Shown here one piece after another: positions 51,909-60,752 of a stretch of 64,000 nt of DNA. Under the pieces are notes generated by a model. The model made no database searches and was not told the DNA's origin. It was given only the letters and a program-made list of their open reading frames with translations. A program made the position numbers and the translations under genes. The stretch comes from an uncultured Christensenella sp. (GTDB lineage Bacteria > Bacillota > Clostridia > Christensenellales > Borkfalkiaceae). The stretch's first letter is position 1, and every line of letters starts with the position of its first letter. The stretch covers positions 32,843 to 96,842 of the forward strand of contig CAJTPB010000005.1 in the NCBI GenBank assembly GCA_910578065.1, written 5' to 3'.

Positions 51909-51944
51909 AAAAAGCGGAAGGGCTTAAATGTTCTTCCGCTTTTT
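51909..51944. terminator. Strong bidirectional hairpin terminator
   Basis: 12-bp perfect stem AAAAAGCGGAAG / CTTCCGCTTTTT with a 12-nt loop; A-run before and T-run after. Confidence 0.88.
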
Positions 51945-52320
51945 ATGTTGGCTCGTTTGCGGAAAAAGGTCGTCGGCAAAAAAGCAGACGGCGCGGCATT
52001 TACGGAAAAGATATTTAGCGGTTGTCCGCAAGCCGACATAAAAAGTTACCGACAGCGGGAATGCGCGTACGGTATACGGATCACGTAAAGCCGATATTAG
52101 AACATGCAAAGGGTATTTTGCAGGGGGCGAGTGGGCGGATATAAGACATATAATGAATCCCGAACGGACAAAAACATGGCGTATAAACTATCGGTAATTG
52201 CATAGCGTTAAAAACCGATAAAATGCTTCGCGCGGCAAAAAACAAGCGGGCGGGCTTAATCGTATGACGGCAGACGTTTAAATCGCAAAAAAATTTTCGA
52301 AAAAATCTTGTGAAAAACAC
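51945..52320. other. Gene-free stretch before the PadR operon
   Basis: No ORF with a good SD, no tRNA and no clear structured RNA found by eye; short reading frames on the minus strand lack SD sites. It may be decayed coding sequence. Confidence 0.4.
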
Positions 52321-52349
52321 TTGACAAACAATACTATGCAATATATGAT
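52321..52349 (+). promoter_or_regulatory. PadR operon promoter
   Basis: TTGACA (52321-52326), 17-bp spacer, TATGAT (52344-52349), set in AT-rich sequence with the loose dyad ATGCAATATATGAT / ATTATACATAAAGCAT (52336-52366 region), a plausible site for autorepression by PadR. Confidence 0.7.
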
Positions 52350-52393
52350 ATTATACATAAAGCATGTTGTGATCGAAACGGGAGCAAAGCGGT

Positions 52394-52711
52394 ATGGATA
52401 TCCAGATGAAAAAAGGATTATTAGACGTATGCGTACTCGCGCTGTTAAAGCGGGGGGATTCGTACGGCTACCAACTGATTACCGATCTTTCGGAAGTGAT
52501 CGAAGTATCGGAATCGACCTTGTATCCCATTTTAAAGCGGTTGGAGCAGGCGGGCGCGCTTGTAACGTACAGCGTAGAGCACAACGGAAGGCTTCGGCGA
52601 TATTACCGTATTACCCGAACGGGCATAGATCGGGTAGAAGATTTTTCCCGCGATTGGCGGGAAATGGAGCGAATCAACGATTTCATTCAAGGAGTGAAAA
52701 AGAGAAAATGA
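52394..52711 (+). CDS. PadR-family transcription regulator
   Basis: 105 residues. Winged helix: KGLLDVCVLALLKRGDSYGY, SESTLYPILKRLEQAGALVT and RRYYRITRTG. Short type with one C-terminal helix. Overlaps the next gene (ATGA), the usual PadR plus DUF1700/DUF4097 envelope-stress pair. Confidence 0.92.
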   Translation: MDIQMKKGLLDVCVLALLKRGDSYGYQLITDLSEVIEVSESTLYPILKRLEQAGALVTYSVEHNGRLRRYYRITRTGIDRVEDFSRDWREMERINDFIQGVKKRK

Positions 52712-54414
52712 GAAAGCAAACTTACTTGCGGCGTTTAAGAAAATCGCTTACGGGGATCCCCGTAAGGGAAAAAGAAAGTTTGATCGAGTACTATTCGGAG
52801 CTGATCGACGATGCGTACGAACGGGGCAAGACCTCGCGCGAGATTTTCCGCGAATTGGAAGATCCGCAGGCGGTTGCAAACAACTACAAGCGGGAAAACG
52901 CGTATAAAGAAGAACGTTATTCGGCGCGTTATTCCGAACGGGACGATATCGACGAGCGTTTGCAGCGGTTAGAGCGTTTAGAACGCTTAAAGCAGGAAGA
53001 GCGCCTTGCGCGCTTGGAACAGGCAGAGCGGAAAAGAATGCGCGAACAGTCGGTTTCCGATTTCGACGAGCCGCGCGCGCCCCGCAAACAAAAGCGCAGC
53101 CGCGGCGTGTTCTATTGGTTGATCGCGGCGCCCGTTCGCTTAATTCTTACGATATTGGGCTTCGCGCTCGGGCTTGCCGTATTGCTGGCGGGGCTCGGGT
53201 TGGTGCTTGCCGTTATCGCGGTGGTCGTCGCTTGCGGCGTAGGCGGACTTTACGCGATCGGAATGTCCTTCCATATGTTTACGGTAAACGCTTCTATCGC
53301 CATGGCGCAGGTGGGCGCAGGGCTTGCGTTGATCGGGTTGAACATTGCGCTCGGCTTTTTGATCCCGCTTGTTTGCAAGGGGTACGGCGCGCTTGTCGGG
53401 TGGCTGTTCCGCGGATTCCGCCGTTCCGATAAAGAACGCTTTGTTCGTCGCAGCAGTTCGGTGGGCGGCAAAATCGCAACCGCCGCATGCGGATTTGCTT
53501 TGATTATCGGCGGCGGCGTGTTGGGAACGATCGGCTTCGGCAGACTCGACTACGATTACAGAAAACTTGCGGTATACGACGATTACGTACAGACTGCCGT
53601 TGAATTTTCCGCCGAAGACAAAAGCGCGGTAAAAGTGGATTGCACCGATTTAAGCCTTACGGTAAAACCTTCGGAAAGCGATCTGTTTAAAATAACCTAT
53701 TACAATTCGGAAGACGATCAAAAAACGGTTACGGAAGAAGAGGGCGCGCTGGTTTTAAAAGGCGGCGTGCGCGGCGCGGAAGGGGTAAAAAATTATTTCC
53801 GCAACGCGTGGAACAGAGGGCTTGCGTTTTCTTCGCTTGCGCACTTGTACAACAGCGCAACGGTCGAAGTGCCGCAGTCGTATGGGGGTTCGCTCGAAGT
53901 AATTGTAGATAACGGCCCCGTCGTGCTTGCCGGGTTGACGTTAGGCGACGTTAAGATCGAAACGCATAACGCGATCGTTAAAATAGAAAGTTGCACATTC
54001 GCAACGCTTACGGCGGAAACGAGCAACGGCATGATTTCGGCAGATCGATTAAAATCGCAGCAAGTCAGCTTAAAAACGTTTAACGGCTATATTACGGTAG
54101 AAGATTCCGAATGTGCTTCGCTGAACGCTTTTACGAGCAACGGAAAGATCGACGTAGAAGAAACGGTTTCGAACACGGCGGAATTAAACGCGCAAAACGG
54201 CGCCATTCAGTTAGATTGTTTCGCTGTGGAAAACGCGAACTTCAAAACGAGCAACGGCGCGATTTACGGTTCGATCAAAGGAAATTTGGAAGATTACCGT
54301 ATACAGGCTTCGGCAAGCAACGGATCGTGCAACCTTACCAATAAAGATACGGGCGATCGCCTGCTTACCGCACATGCGACCAACGGCAAAATAAGAATCG
54401 ATTTCGCACAATAA
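52708..54414 (+). CDS. DUF1700-DUF4097 membrane protein
   Basis: 568 residues. HAAS/DUF1700 N-terminus (YLRRLRKSLTGIPVREKESL, IFRELEDPQAVANNYK), a Glu/Arg coiled coil (100-135), four membrane spans (about 140-300), then an outside beta-helix DUF4097 domain with repeated TSNG/TFNG steps (ETSNGMISADRLKSQQVSLK, FTSNGKIDVEE, KTSNGAIYGS, ATNGKIRID). Start set by overlap with padR; a longer frame from 52321 covers padR and is not real. Confidence 0.88.
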   Translation: MRKQTYLRRLRKSLTGIPVREKESLIEYYSELIDDAYERGKTSREIFRELEDPQAVANNYKRENAYKEERYSARYSERDDIDERLQRLERLERLKQEERLARLEQAERKRMREQSVSDFDEPRAPRKQKRSRGVFYWLIAAPVRLILTILGFALGLAVLLAGLGLVLAVIAVVVACGVGGLYAIGMSFHMFTVNASIAMAQVGAGLALIGLNIALGFLIPLVCKGYGALVGWLFRGFRRSDKERFVRRSSSVGGKIATAACGFALIIGGGVLGTIGFGRLDYDYRKLAVYDDYVQTAVEFSAEDKSAVKVDCTDLSLTVKPSESDLFKITYYNSEDDQKTVTEEEGALVLKGGVRGAEGVKNYFRNAWNRGLAFSSLAHLYNSATVEVPQSYGGSLEVIVDNGPVVLAGLTLGDVKIETHNAIVKIESCTFATLTAETSNGMISADRLKSQQVSLKTFNGYITVEDSECASLNAFTSNGKIDVEETVSNTAELNAQNGAIQLDCFAVENANFKTSNGAIYGSIKGNLEDYRIQASASNGSCNLTNKDTGDRLLTAHATNGKIRIDFAQ

Positions 54415-54420
54415 TAAACA

Positions 54421-54452
54421 AGCCCTTCTCTTTTAAAGAGAAGGGCTGTTTT
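54421..54452. terminator. Convergent terminator
   Basis: 10-bp stem AGCCCTTCTC / GAGAAGGGCT with tail GTTTTA; serves both the DUF4097 gene and the convergent XRE gene. Confidence 0.85.
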
Positions 54453-54783
54453 AACGGAAATCTTCCTGCGAAAGCAGATATTCCAAAAAGCGTACGGCGT
54501 GATCTTTGCCGTTTTCGTTCAATCGGCGGTAAACGGAAAGCAGTAAATTTTCCCGTTCGGTCAAATCGCTGTTCACGTTTACGTTGCCGAAGTCGTCTTC
54601 GCGCCCCAACAGATAATCGGCGGAACAGCCGAAACAGTCGGCAAGCGCGCAAATAAATTTTGCAGTCGGTTCCGACTTTTCTTTTTCCCAATAATCTACC
54701 GCCTTTTGGCTGGATCCGATCCTTTCGGCAAGCGCCCGTTGGCTGAAATTGTTTTCCGTTCTAAGTGATTTAATGCGCAACAT
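54451..54783 (-). CDS. XRE-family transcription regulator
   Basis: 110 residues. HTH: LRTENNFSQRALAERIGSSQ, KAVDYWEKEKSEPTA, then LADCFGCSADYLLGRED, the classic start of this family. C-terminal helical part (LLLSVYRRLNENGKDHAVRF). Divergent from the PH-domain gene; TTACTC/GAGTAA words in the shared region may be its operators. Confidence 0.88.
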   Translation of the reverse strand: MLRIKSLRTENNFSQRALAERIGSSQKAVDYWEKEKSEPTAKFICALADCFGCSADYLLGREDDFGNVNVNSDLTERENLLLSVYRRLNENGKDHAVRFLEYLLSQEDFR

Positions 54784-54786
54784 AGT

Positions 54787-54899
54787 TTACTCCCGTTATT
54801 TCTATTATTATAGAAAAAAATTACTCAAATATGCTTGACAAAGAAAAAATTTACTCTTATAATGAAGCCATAAGAGAAATATATTTCTTATTGAGTAAA
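54787..54899. promoter_or_regulatory. Divergent control region with TTACTC words
   Basis: Consensus plus-strand promoter TTGACA (54835-54840), 17-bp spacer, TATAAT (54858-54863). TTACTC occurs at 54787, 54821 and 54851, and the inverted TTGAGTAAA at 54891-54899 mirrors ATTACTCAA at 54820-54828. The repeats flank and overlap the promoter, as expected for a repressor such as the divergent XRE protein. Confidence 0.7.
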
Positions 54900-54914
54900 T
54901 TTGGAGGAAGTTTT

Positions 54915-55493
54915 ATGAATTACGTAGAGAAAAACTTGCGGAAAGGCGAACAAGAAGTTGTGCGCGCAAAAATCAGTATTTGGTGGTTGATGCCCAAAAT
55001 CGTGCAGCTTGCCGTTTGCGTTGTAATTGCGGCTTTAATCAGTTTTTTGTTGGTTCCCAAGATCGGCGTCGAGGGAGATGCGGGCGAGACGATCGCATTG
55101 GTACTAAATCTGCTCGGTTGGGCAGGCGTAGTGGTATTGTTCGGCGTGCTTCCGTTGATCATGCGCTTCGTCGTAATAAAAACGACTTATCTTACGGTTA
55201 CGAACAAACGCGTTGTCGGCAAACAAGGCATTTTAAAGGTACAAACGCTCGATATCCCCGTCGATAAAGTAGACAACGTTTCTTTTCGCGCGGGCATGTG
55301 GGGAAATATATTCCATTATTATACGCTTGCAATTAAAAGCGTCGGTTCCGAAGGTTGGGAATTTCGCGCGCTCAGCAACGCGCAAAAGTTTAAAGACAGC
55401 GTAAACGACGCAATCGAAAAGCACGCGGAAGAAGCGCGCAAGGCGCAGGCGGAACAAATCGCGCTTGCCATGAACGGCGGAAAAAACAATTAA
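54915..55493 (+). CDS. PH-domain (bPH2/DUF304) membrane protein
   Basis: 192 residues; ATG after GGAGGAAG. Two spans (VQLAVCVVIAALISFLLV; ALVLNLLGWAGVVVLFGVLP), then a bacterial PH domain: TTYLTVTNKRVVGKQGILKV, IPVDKVDNVSFRAGM, YYTLAIKSVGSEGWEFRAL. C-terminal helix KHAEEARKAQAEQ. Membrane protein of unknown role. Confidence 0.9.
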   Translation: MNYVEKNLRKGEQEVVRAKISIWWLMPKIVQLAVCVVIAALISFLLVPKIGVEGDAGETIALVLNLLGWAGVVVLFGVLPLIMRFVVIKTTYLTVTNKRVVGKQGILKVQTLDIPVDKVDNVSFRAGMWGNIFHYYTLAIKSVGSEGWEFRALSNAQKFKDSVNDAIEKHAEEARKAQAEQIALAMNGGKNN

Positions 55494-55508
55494 ATAAAAC
55501 CTACTAAA

Positions 55509-55549
55509 CCAACGCCGCAGAAATTTTTTGCGGCGTTGGTTTTTATTTT
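55509..55549 (+). terminator. Terminator after the PH-domain gene
   Basis: 11-bp stem CCAACGCCGCA / TGCGGCGTTGG, then T5-A-T5. Confidence 0.92.
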
Positions 55550-55605
55550 TGGTTCGCAATAGGCAACTTTTTTGGAAAATATATGAAAAAATACGCTTCA
55601 AACGG

Positions 55606-55635
55606 TTGACAAACGCTTTTTTTTCGTGCTATAAT
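55606..55635 (+). promoter_or_regulatory. feo operon promoter
   Basis: TTGACA (55606-55611), 18-bp spacer, TATAAT (55630-55635). Confidence 0.85.
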
Positions 55636-55641
55636 CTGTGC

Positions 55642-55770
55642 GATAAACGCGAAAAGCGTTTTTTCTTAGGCAAATGAGTTCGCATAGGCGAACCGAATGC
55701 GGGGCATTCGGCGAGGGTGCGGCTCTTATTTTAGAACTTCGAGTTCGCATATGCAAACTCGGATAAAGGA
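55642..55770 (+). promoter_or_regulatory. Structured leader of the feo operon
   Basis: About 130-nt leader with four hairpins: AAACGC/GCGTTT plus T-run (55645-55664, terminator-like), GTTCGC/GCGAAC (55678-55693), CCGAATGC/GCATTCGG (55693-55711) and GAGTTCGC/GCAAACTC (55741-55760). The word GAGTTCGCATA occurs twice (about 55676 and 55741). It could be a metal-sensing riboswitch or attenuator, but I cannot match it to a known class by eye. Confidence 0.5.
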
Positions 55771-55777
55771 GAAGATT

Positions 55778-55990
55778 ATGCCGTTATTACTTGCGCCCGA
55801 AGGGCAAAAACTGAAAATTGTAAAAATGGCGGTAGACGAGCGCGCGCAGGCGCGCTTAAACGCGCTGGGTTTGGCGGAAGGTTGTTCGCTTAGCGTTTTG
55901 TATTCGGATGAGGAAAACGTGTACTGTATGGCAAACGGCGCAAAATTGGCGATCGAGCGCGGGATAGCGGCGCATATCTTCGTCGCGTAA
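55778..55990 (+). CDS. feoA: FeoA-domain protein 1
   Basis: 70 residues; ATG 55778 after AAAGGAGAAG. SH3-like FeoA fold: LKIVKMAVDERAQARLNALG, LAEGCSLSVLYSDEEN, ANGAKLAIERGIAAHIFV. Cytosolic partner of the iron(II) transporter. Confidence 0.88.
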   Translation: MPLLLAPEGQKLKIVKMAVDERAQARLNALGLAEGCSLSVLYSDEENVYCMANGAKLAIERGIAAHIFVA

Positions 55991-56027
55991 ACAAATAAAC
56001 TTAAATACATAAGGAGCGATTGCATCA

Positions 56028-56261
56028 ATGAAAAAACTTTTAAGCGATTTTAAAATCGGCGAAAAGGGAAAAATTACGGCGGTTTCGGGCGAGGGGAAAA
56101 TTCGCCGCAGACTGTTCGATATGGGCGTAACGCCGGGGGCGGAGGTGCTGCTGCGCAAAAAAGCGCCGCTGGGCGATCCGCTCGAAGTAAGGCTGCGCGG
56201 GTACGAACTCACATTGCGGAAAACGGAAGCGGCATGCGTCACCATGGAGGTGGAAGCATGA
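56028..56261 (+). CDS. feoA: FeoA-domain protein 2
   Basis: 77 residues. FeoA motifs: EKGKITAVSGEGKIRRRLFD, MGVTPGAEVLLRKKAPLGDP, LEVRLRGYELTLRKTEAACV. More canonical than the first copy. Overlaps feoB (ATGA). Two FeoA genes before FeoB are common in Clostridia. Confidence 0.93.
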   Translation: MKKLLSDFKIGEKGKITAVSGEGKIRRRLFDMGVTPGAEVLLRKKAPLGDPLEVRLRGYELTLRKTEAACVTMEVEA

Positions 56262-58600
56262 AAAAGTTTGCCTTGGCGGGTAATCCCAATTGCGGGAAAA
56301 CCACGCTCTTTAACCTGCTTACCGGCTCTACCGCGTACGTGGGCAACTGGCCGGGCGTTACCGTCGATAAGCGAGAGGGTACATATAAGCGGGGGGAAGA
56401 ACCCGTTTCCGTTGTGGATCTTCCGGGGATTTATTCGCTTTCCCCGTATACTTCGGAAGAGGTGGTTTCCCGCAACTTTATTTTAGACGAAAAGCCCGAT
56501 TGCGTTATTAACGTGGTAGACGCAACCAACTTAGAGCGGAATTTATACTTAACGACGCAGCTTATGGAAATCGACGTGCCGCTGATTATCGCGCTGAACA
56601 TGATGGACGCGGTCGAAAAAGCGGGCGACAGCATCGACGCAAAGGAATTGGAACAAAAAATCGGCGTGCCCGTGGTGGAAATTTCCGCTTTGAAAGGGGG
56701 CGGGATCAAAGAGCTGATGGATCGTGCGATCAAAATTTCGAAAGCGGCGCGCAAAGGGGAAACGGTGTTGAAAAATTCCCCTATCGCGCACTTGATCCGC
56801 GACGTTTCCATTGCGCTCACCGCGCAAAAGGTAGACGCGCCGTTGTTCCACGCGGTAAAGTTGACGGAAATGGACGAGATCGAAGCGCAAATGCACCCCG
56901 AACTCGTCGCTATGGTAGACGCCTTCAAGGCGACCTTTTCCAACGATACGTTCGGCACCGATTTCGAAGCGATCGTAGCGGACGCGCGCTATCAATACAT
57001 TACGCAAAACTATTCTTCCGTCGTCACCAAAACAAAGCAAGACGCAGCGGAACTGACCCAATCGGATAAAGCGGATCGGGTTTTGACCCATCGCATTTGG
57101 GGCATTCCCATTTTTTTGGTGATTTTGTTTTCCATTTTCCATTTGACCTTTTCGGAAGACTTTTTGTACCTGAGCGCAATATCGGGCGGAAGACTGCCTT
57201 CGCTGTTCGCGTCCGCGGCGGAAGGGGGGCTCGGCTGGGAAGAAAACGCGGGCACGCTGTTGCTCGGTTGCTTTTACGACGGAGCGGTATTCTCGCCGGG
57301 GGTAATATTAACGAACGTTTTGAACTTGATTCTCGATTCGGTTTCGGGGCTGGTTGCGGGCTGGCTGAATGCTGCGCCCGCGTGGGTGAGCGGCTTTCTT
57401 GTGGACGGAATCCTCGGCGGTTTGTTTGCCGTGCTCGGATTTCTGCCCCAAATATTAACGCTGTTTTTGTTCTTCTCCATTTTGGAAGATTCGGGCTATA
57501 TGGCGCGCGTCGCGTTTATTCTCGACCGTATTTTCCGCAAGTTCGGGCTTTCGGGCAGGGCGTTCATGCCCATGATCATGGGGTTCGGCTGTTCCATACC
57601 CGCCATGATCAATACGCGCACGCTAGCCGACGAACAGGAACGCACGGCTACGGTAAGGGTGATCCCGTTCTTTTCGTGCGGGGCAAAGGTGCCCATTTTA
57701 ACGGCGATCGCAGGGGGGATCGTGCAGGCGTTCGGCATCGGCAATGCCGATTTGATTACTTACGGCATGTACGTGATCGGCATCGTTACCGCAATTATCG
57801 CCGTGCTTTGCATGCGTTCTACCACAATGCGCGGGGAAACGCCCCCCTTTATTATGGAGTTGCCCGCTTATCACCGTCCGCTATTTAAAAGTTTGATGAT
57901 CCACTTGTGGGATAAAACAAAGCACTTTATCCAAAAGGCGTTTACCGTAATACTTGCTTCTACCATTTTAATTTGGTTTCTTTCCCATTTCAGTTGGGAT
58001 TGGCGGTTTTTGCCCGACGAGAATATGAACGAAAGCATTCTTGCGGGAATCGGCATGCTGATACAGCCTATTTTTACGCCGCTCGGTTTCGGATCGCAGT
58101 TGGGCAGAACGGCGGGTTGGGTGTTTGCGGTTTCGGCAATTACGGGCTTAGTCGCAAAAGAAAACGTAATTGCGACGTTCGGCACGCTTGCGGCATGCCT
58201 TGTTTCGGGATTTTTAATTCCCGAAGAAAGCGACGGTATTTTGGAAGCAAGCGCGATCATCGCGCAAACGGGAATTACGATCCCCGCACTGATTGCCTTT
58301 ATTGCGTTTAATATGACGACGATTCCCTGTTTTGCGGCGTGCGCGGCGGCGAAAGCGGAACTTCCCGCGGGAAAATTTAAGTGGACGCTTCTGTTTTGGC
58401 TGGTTACGTCATACATTGTTTCTACGGTCATTTACCTTGTGGGCAGTTGGTGGTGGACGGCGTTCATCTTTGCAGGGATCGCGGCATGCGCGGCAGCAGC
58501 GATTGTGTTCTGGAATAAAAAACACCCTTTAAAGGATAATCACGCGAAAAAAGAGTCGACAGCCCAAACCGCGGGAGCGAGCGAGGAGGAAGAAAAATGA
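56258..58600 (+). CDS. feoB: Ferrous iron transport protein B
   Basis: 780 residues. N-terminal G domain: G1 GNPNCGKT (8-15), G2 GVTVDKREG, G3 DLPGIYSL, G4 NMMD, G5 SALKGGG. Then the GDI helical part and a membrane domain with two inverted Gate repeats (EDSGYMARVAFILDR and GRAFMPMIMGFGCSIPA with the Cys-pore motif; FFSCGAKVPIL; ATFGTLAACL). GTP-gated Fe(II) uptake. Overlaps feoA2 and the next small gene. Confidence 0.97.
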   Translation: MKKFALAGNPNCGKTTLFNLLTGSTAYVGNWPGVTVDKREGTYKRGEEPVSVVDLPGIYSLSPYTSEEVVSRNFILDEKPDCVINVVDATNLERNLYLTTQLMEIDVPLIIALNMMDAVEKAGDSIDAKELEQKIGVPVVEISALKGGGIKELMDRAIKISKAARKGETVLKNSPIAHLIRDVSIALTAQKVDAPLFHAVKLTEMDEIEAQMHPELVAMVDAFKATFSNDTFGTDFEAIVADARYQYITQNYSSVVTKTKQDAAELTQSDKADRVLTHRIWGIPIFLVILFSIFHLTFSEDFLYLSAISGGRLPSLFASAAEGGLGWEENAGTLLLGCFYDGAVFSPGVILTNVLNLILDSVSGLVAGWLNAAPAWVSGFLVDGILGGLFAVLGFLPQILTLFLFFSILEDSGYMARVAFILDRIFRKFGLSGRAFMPMIMGFGCSIPAMINTRTLADEQERTATVRVIPFFSCGAKVPILTAIAGGIVQAFGIGNADLITYGMYVIGIVTAIIAVLCMRSTTMRGETPPFIMELPAYHRPLFKSLMIHLWDKTKHFIQKAFTVILASTILIWFLSHFSWDWRFLPDENMNESILAGIGMLIQPIFTPLGFGSQLGRTAGWVFAVSAITGLVAKENVIATFGTLAACLVSGFLIPEESDGILEASAIIAQTGITIPALIAFIAFNMTTIPCFAACAAAKAELPAGKFKWTLLFWLVTSYIVSTVIYLVGSWWWTAFIFAGIAACAAAAIVFWNKKHPLKDNHAKKESTAQTAGASEEEEK

Positions 58601-58782
58601 ATTGGTTAGAGATAACGGTTATCGTTGTGGCGGCGGCGTTTGTTGCGGGAGTTGCGGTATATTCGCTTGTGCGCAGACTGCGCGGGAAAGGCGGTTGCGG
58701 ATGCGATTGCGCGCATTGCGCAGGGTGTTCTTCCTGTAAGCCGAAAACGGATTCGGGAACGGAATCGACTGAAAAGAAATAA
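58597..58782 (+). CDS. FeoB-associated Cys-rich membrane protein
   Basis: 61 residues: one span (LEITVIVVAAAFVAGVAVYS), then basic RRLRGKGG and the Cys cluster CGCDCAHCAGCSSC. The known small partner of FeoB in Firmicutes (FeoC-like place). Overlaps the feoB stop. Confidence 0.92.
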   Translation: MNWLEITVIVVAAAFVAGVAVYSLVRRLRGKGGCGCDCAHCAGCSSCKPKTDSGTESTEKK

Positions 58783-58989
58783 AAATGTGTTTGTAAGGCA
58801 GTAAAAGAGCGCGCGCAGCGCAGAAAGAGTTTCGGTTATACCCAATTTAAAAAACGCCTTACTATAAAGAGATAAGCGCAAGCGATTCTATTTCCCAATA
58901 ACCTTATAATATTTAAAAAAGCGCCGTTTCGATAAAAAAGGGGATTCGGCAAAAATGTTCACAAACACACCTCTGTAAAACATAGAATA

Positions 58990-59025
58990 AAGAACGCGTC
59001 GTATTGCCGCGTTCTTTTTCTTTTT
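58990..59025 (+). terminator. Terminator after the feo operon
   Basis: 9-bp stem AAGAACGCG / CGCGTTCTT with a 9-nt loop and T-rich tail. The stretch 58783-58989 between feo and this hairpin shows no gene or other clear signal. Confidence 0.88.
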
Positions 59026-59095
59026 GCATAAATATTCACAAAAAGTGAATGAATTGTGAAAAAACGGAAAAATTCTGCATATATAAACATTCAGC

Positions 59096-59124
59096 TTGAC
59101 AAAAGTAACCTTTTCCGTTATAAT
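59096..59124 (+). promoter_or_regulatory. Consensus promoter
   Basis: TTGACA (59096-59101), 17-bp spacer, TATAAT (59119-59124). It rules out upstream in-frame starts of the next gene. Confidence 0.9.
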
Positions 59125-59166
59125 TATCCGTACACCCCTAAAAAAATCGCGCAGGAGGCGGCAGGA

Positions 59167-60558
59167 TTGATCTTTTTTAACAAGAAATCGAATTTATTAG
59201 AAGACAGCATTTATCATTACGAATTACAGGACGTAGAAGAGCCTGTGCTTTACCGCGATTTGTTCGATTACGAAAGTATCCCCAAAGTAACGTTTAACAA
59301 CCGCAAAGTGCCTATGAATATGCCCGAAGAAATTTGGATCACCGATACGACGTTCCGCGACGGGCAGCAATCCACTTCGCCGTTCACCGTAAAGCAGATC
59401 GTCGATTTGTATAAACTGATGTCCCGTTTGGGCGGCCCCAAAGGGCTTGTGCGGCAATCCGAGTTTTTTATTTATTCGCAAAAGGATAAAGACGCATTGC
59501 GCGCCTGCCAAGAAACGGGGTTAAAGTTCCCCGAAATCACCACGTGGATTCGCGCAAACGAAAAAGATTTCGATCTTGTAAAAAGCGCGGGCGTAACCGA
59601 AACGGGTATTTTGGTAAGCTGTTCCGATTATCACATATTTAAAAAGATGAATTTAACGCGCAAAAAGGCGCTCGATAAATATTTGGGTATTGTAAAAAGC
59701 GCGCTTTCGCACGGAATCATCCCCCGTTGCCATTTCGAAGATATCACGCGCGCCGATTTTTACGGATTCGTCGTGCCGTTTGCAAGCGAGTTGATGAAGC
59801 TGTCGCACGAAAGCGGCATTCCCATTAAAATAAGAATGTGCGATACAATGGGCTTCGGCGTATCCTTCCCCGGCGCATCTATGCCGCGCAGCGTACAGGG
59901 GATCGTTTACGGGCTTCACCACTATGCCGAAGTGCCTTGCGCCCAACTCGAATGGCACGGACATAACGATTTTTATAAAGTGGTCGCAAACGCTTCCACC
60001 GCATGGCTTTACGGCTCGTCGGCGGTAAACTGTTCCCTTTTGGGAATCGGCGAGCGCACGGGCAACTGCCCGTTAGAGGCAATGGCGGTAGAATACGCTT
60101 CGCTGCGCGGCACGATGGACGGAATGGATTTTACGGCGATCACCGAAATAGCCGATTATTTTGAAAAAGAGATCAACTATCTGGTTCCGCCTAAAACTCC
60201 GTTTGTGGGGCGCGCGTTCAATTCTACCCGCGCGGGCATTCATGCCGACGGCATGCTGAAAGACGAAGAAATTTATAATATTTTCGATACGGCAAAAATA
60301 TTAAACCGCCCCGCGCGCGTTTCGGTAAACAAAACAAGCGGACTTGCGGGCATTGCCTTTTGGATTAACGATTATTATAAATTGCCCGAAGAGCACAAGG
60401 TGCAAAAGGGCGATCCGTTGGTGGTAAAAATGAAAGAGAGGATCGATGCGGAATACGAAGAAGGGCGCAACAGTTCGTTCGGCGACGACGAGCTTGTAAA
60501 CTTGATTTATTCCATCGAATCGCACCGAATCCGCGAATTAGAAGCATTCAGCATGTAA
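59167..60558 (+). CDS. HMGL-family synthase, probable Re-type citrate synthase
   Basis: 463 residues from TTG 59167 with AGGAGG eight bases upstream; longer frames start before the promoter. DRE-TIM motifs: ITDTTFRDGQQS (metal Asp, Arg), HFEDITRADFYGF, and metal-binding HGHNDFYKV, then GERTGNCPLEA and TRAGIHADGML. It belongs with 2-isopropylmalate/homocitrate synthases; the pattern best fits clostridial Re-citrate synthase (oxaloacetate plus acetyl-CoA to citrate). The substrate call is inference, and no leucine genes are nearby. Confidence 0.75.
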   Translation: MIFFNKKSNLLEDSIYHYELQDVEEPVLYRDLFDYESIPKVTFNNRKVPMNMPEEIWITDTTFRDGQQSTSPFTVKQIVDLYKLMSRLGGPKGLVRQSEFFIYSQKDKDALRACQETGLKFPEITTWIRANEKDFDLVKSAGVTETGILVSCSDYHIFKKMNLTRKKALDKYLGIVKSALSHGIIPRCHFEDITRADFYGFVVPFASELMKLSHESGIPIKIRMCDTMGFGVSFPGASMPRSVQGIVYGLHHYAEVPCAQLEWHGHNDFYKVVANASTAWLYGSSAVNCSLLGIGERTGNCPLEAMAVEYASLRGTMDGMDFTAITEIADYFEKEINYLVPPKTPFVGRAFNSTRAGIHADGMLKDEEIYNIFDTAKILNRPARVSVNKTSGLAGIAFWINDYYKLPEEHKVQKGDPLVVKMKERIDAEYEEGRNSSFGDDELVNLIYSIESHRIRELEAFSM

Positions 60559-60566
60559 AAATGAAC

Positions 60567-60596
60567 GCCCCGTCTATTCTCCGACGGGGCTGTTTT
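60567..60596 (+). terminator. Terminator after the Re-citrate-synthase-like gene
   Basis: 8-bp stem GCCCCGTC / GACGGGGC with an 8-nt loop and TGTTTT tail. Confidence 0.85.
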
Positions 60597-60667
60597 CATA
60601 CAAACCACAAGATATAGTGTTGGAAGAAAGAGGAAAAGCGCAAGAAAAAAAATTTTGCGAAAAACAG

Positions 60668-60696
60668 TTGAAAAAACCAAAATCATGTGATAGAAT
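60668..60696 (+). promoter_or_regulatory. Promoter of the surface-protein operon
   Basis: TTGAAA (60668-60673), 17-bp spacer, TAGAAT (60691-60696). Transcription would start about 50 bp before the leader ORF. Confidence 0.65.
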
Positions 60697-60752
60697 GATA
60701 ATGTATATAAGTATAGAATAAAATACACATGAAAAAGGTATGGAGCGCTGAA

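Noticed and set aside
52321..52707. N-terminal extension of the DUF1700-DUF4097 protein
   Set aside because: Covers the promoter and the padR gene in another frame; the true start overlaps the padR stop.
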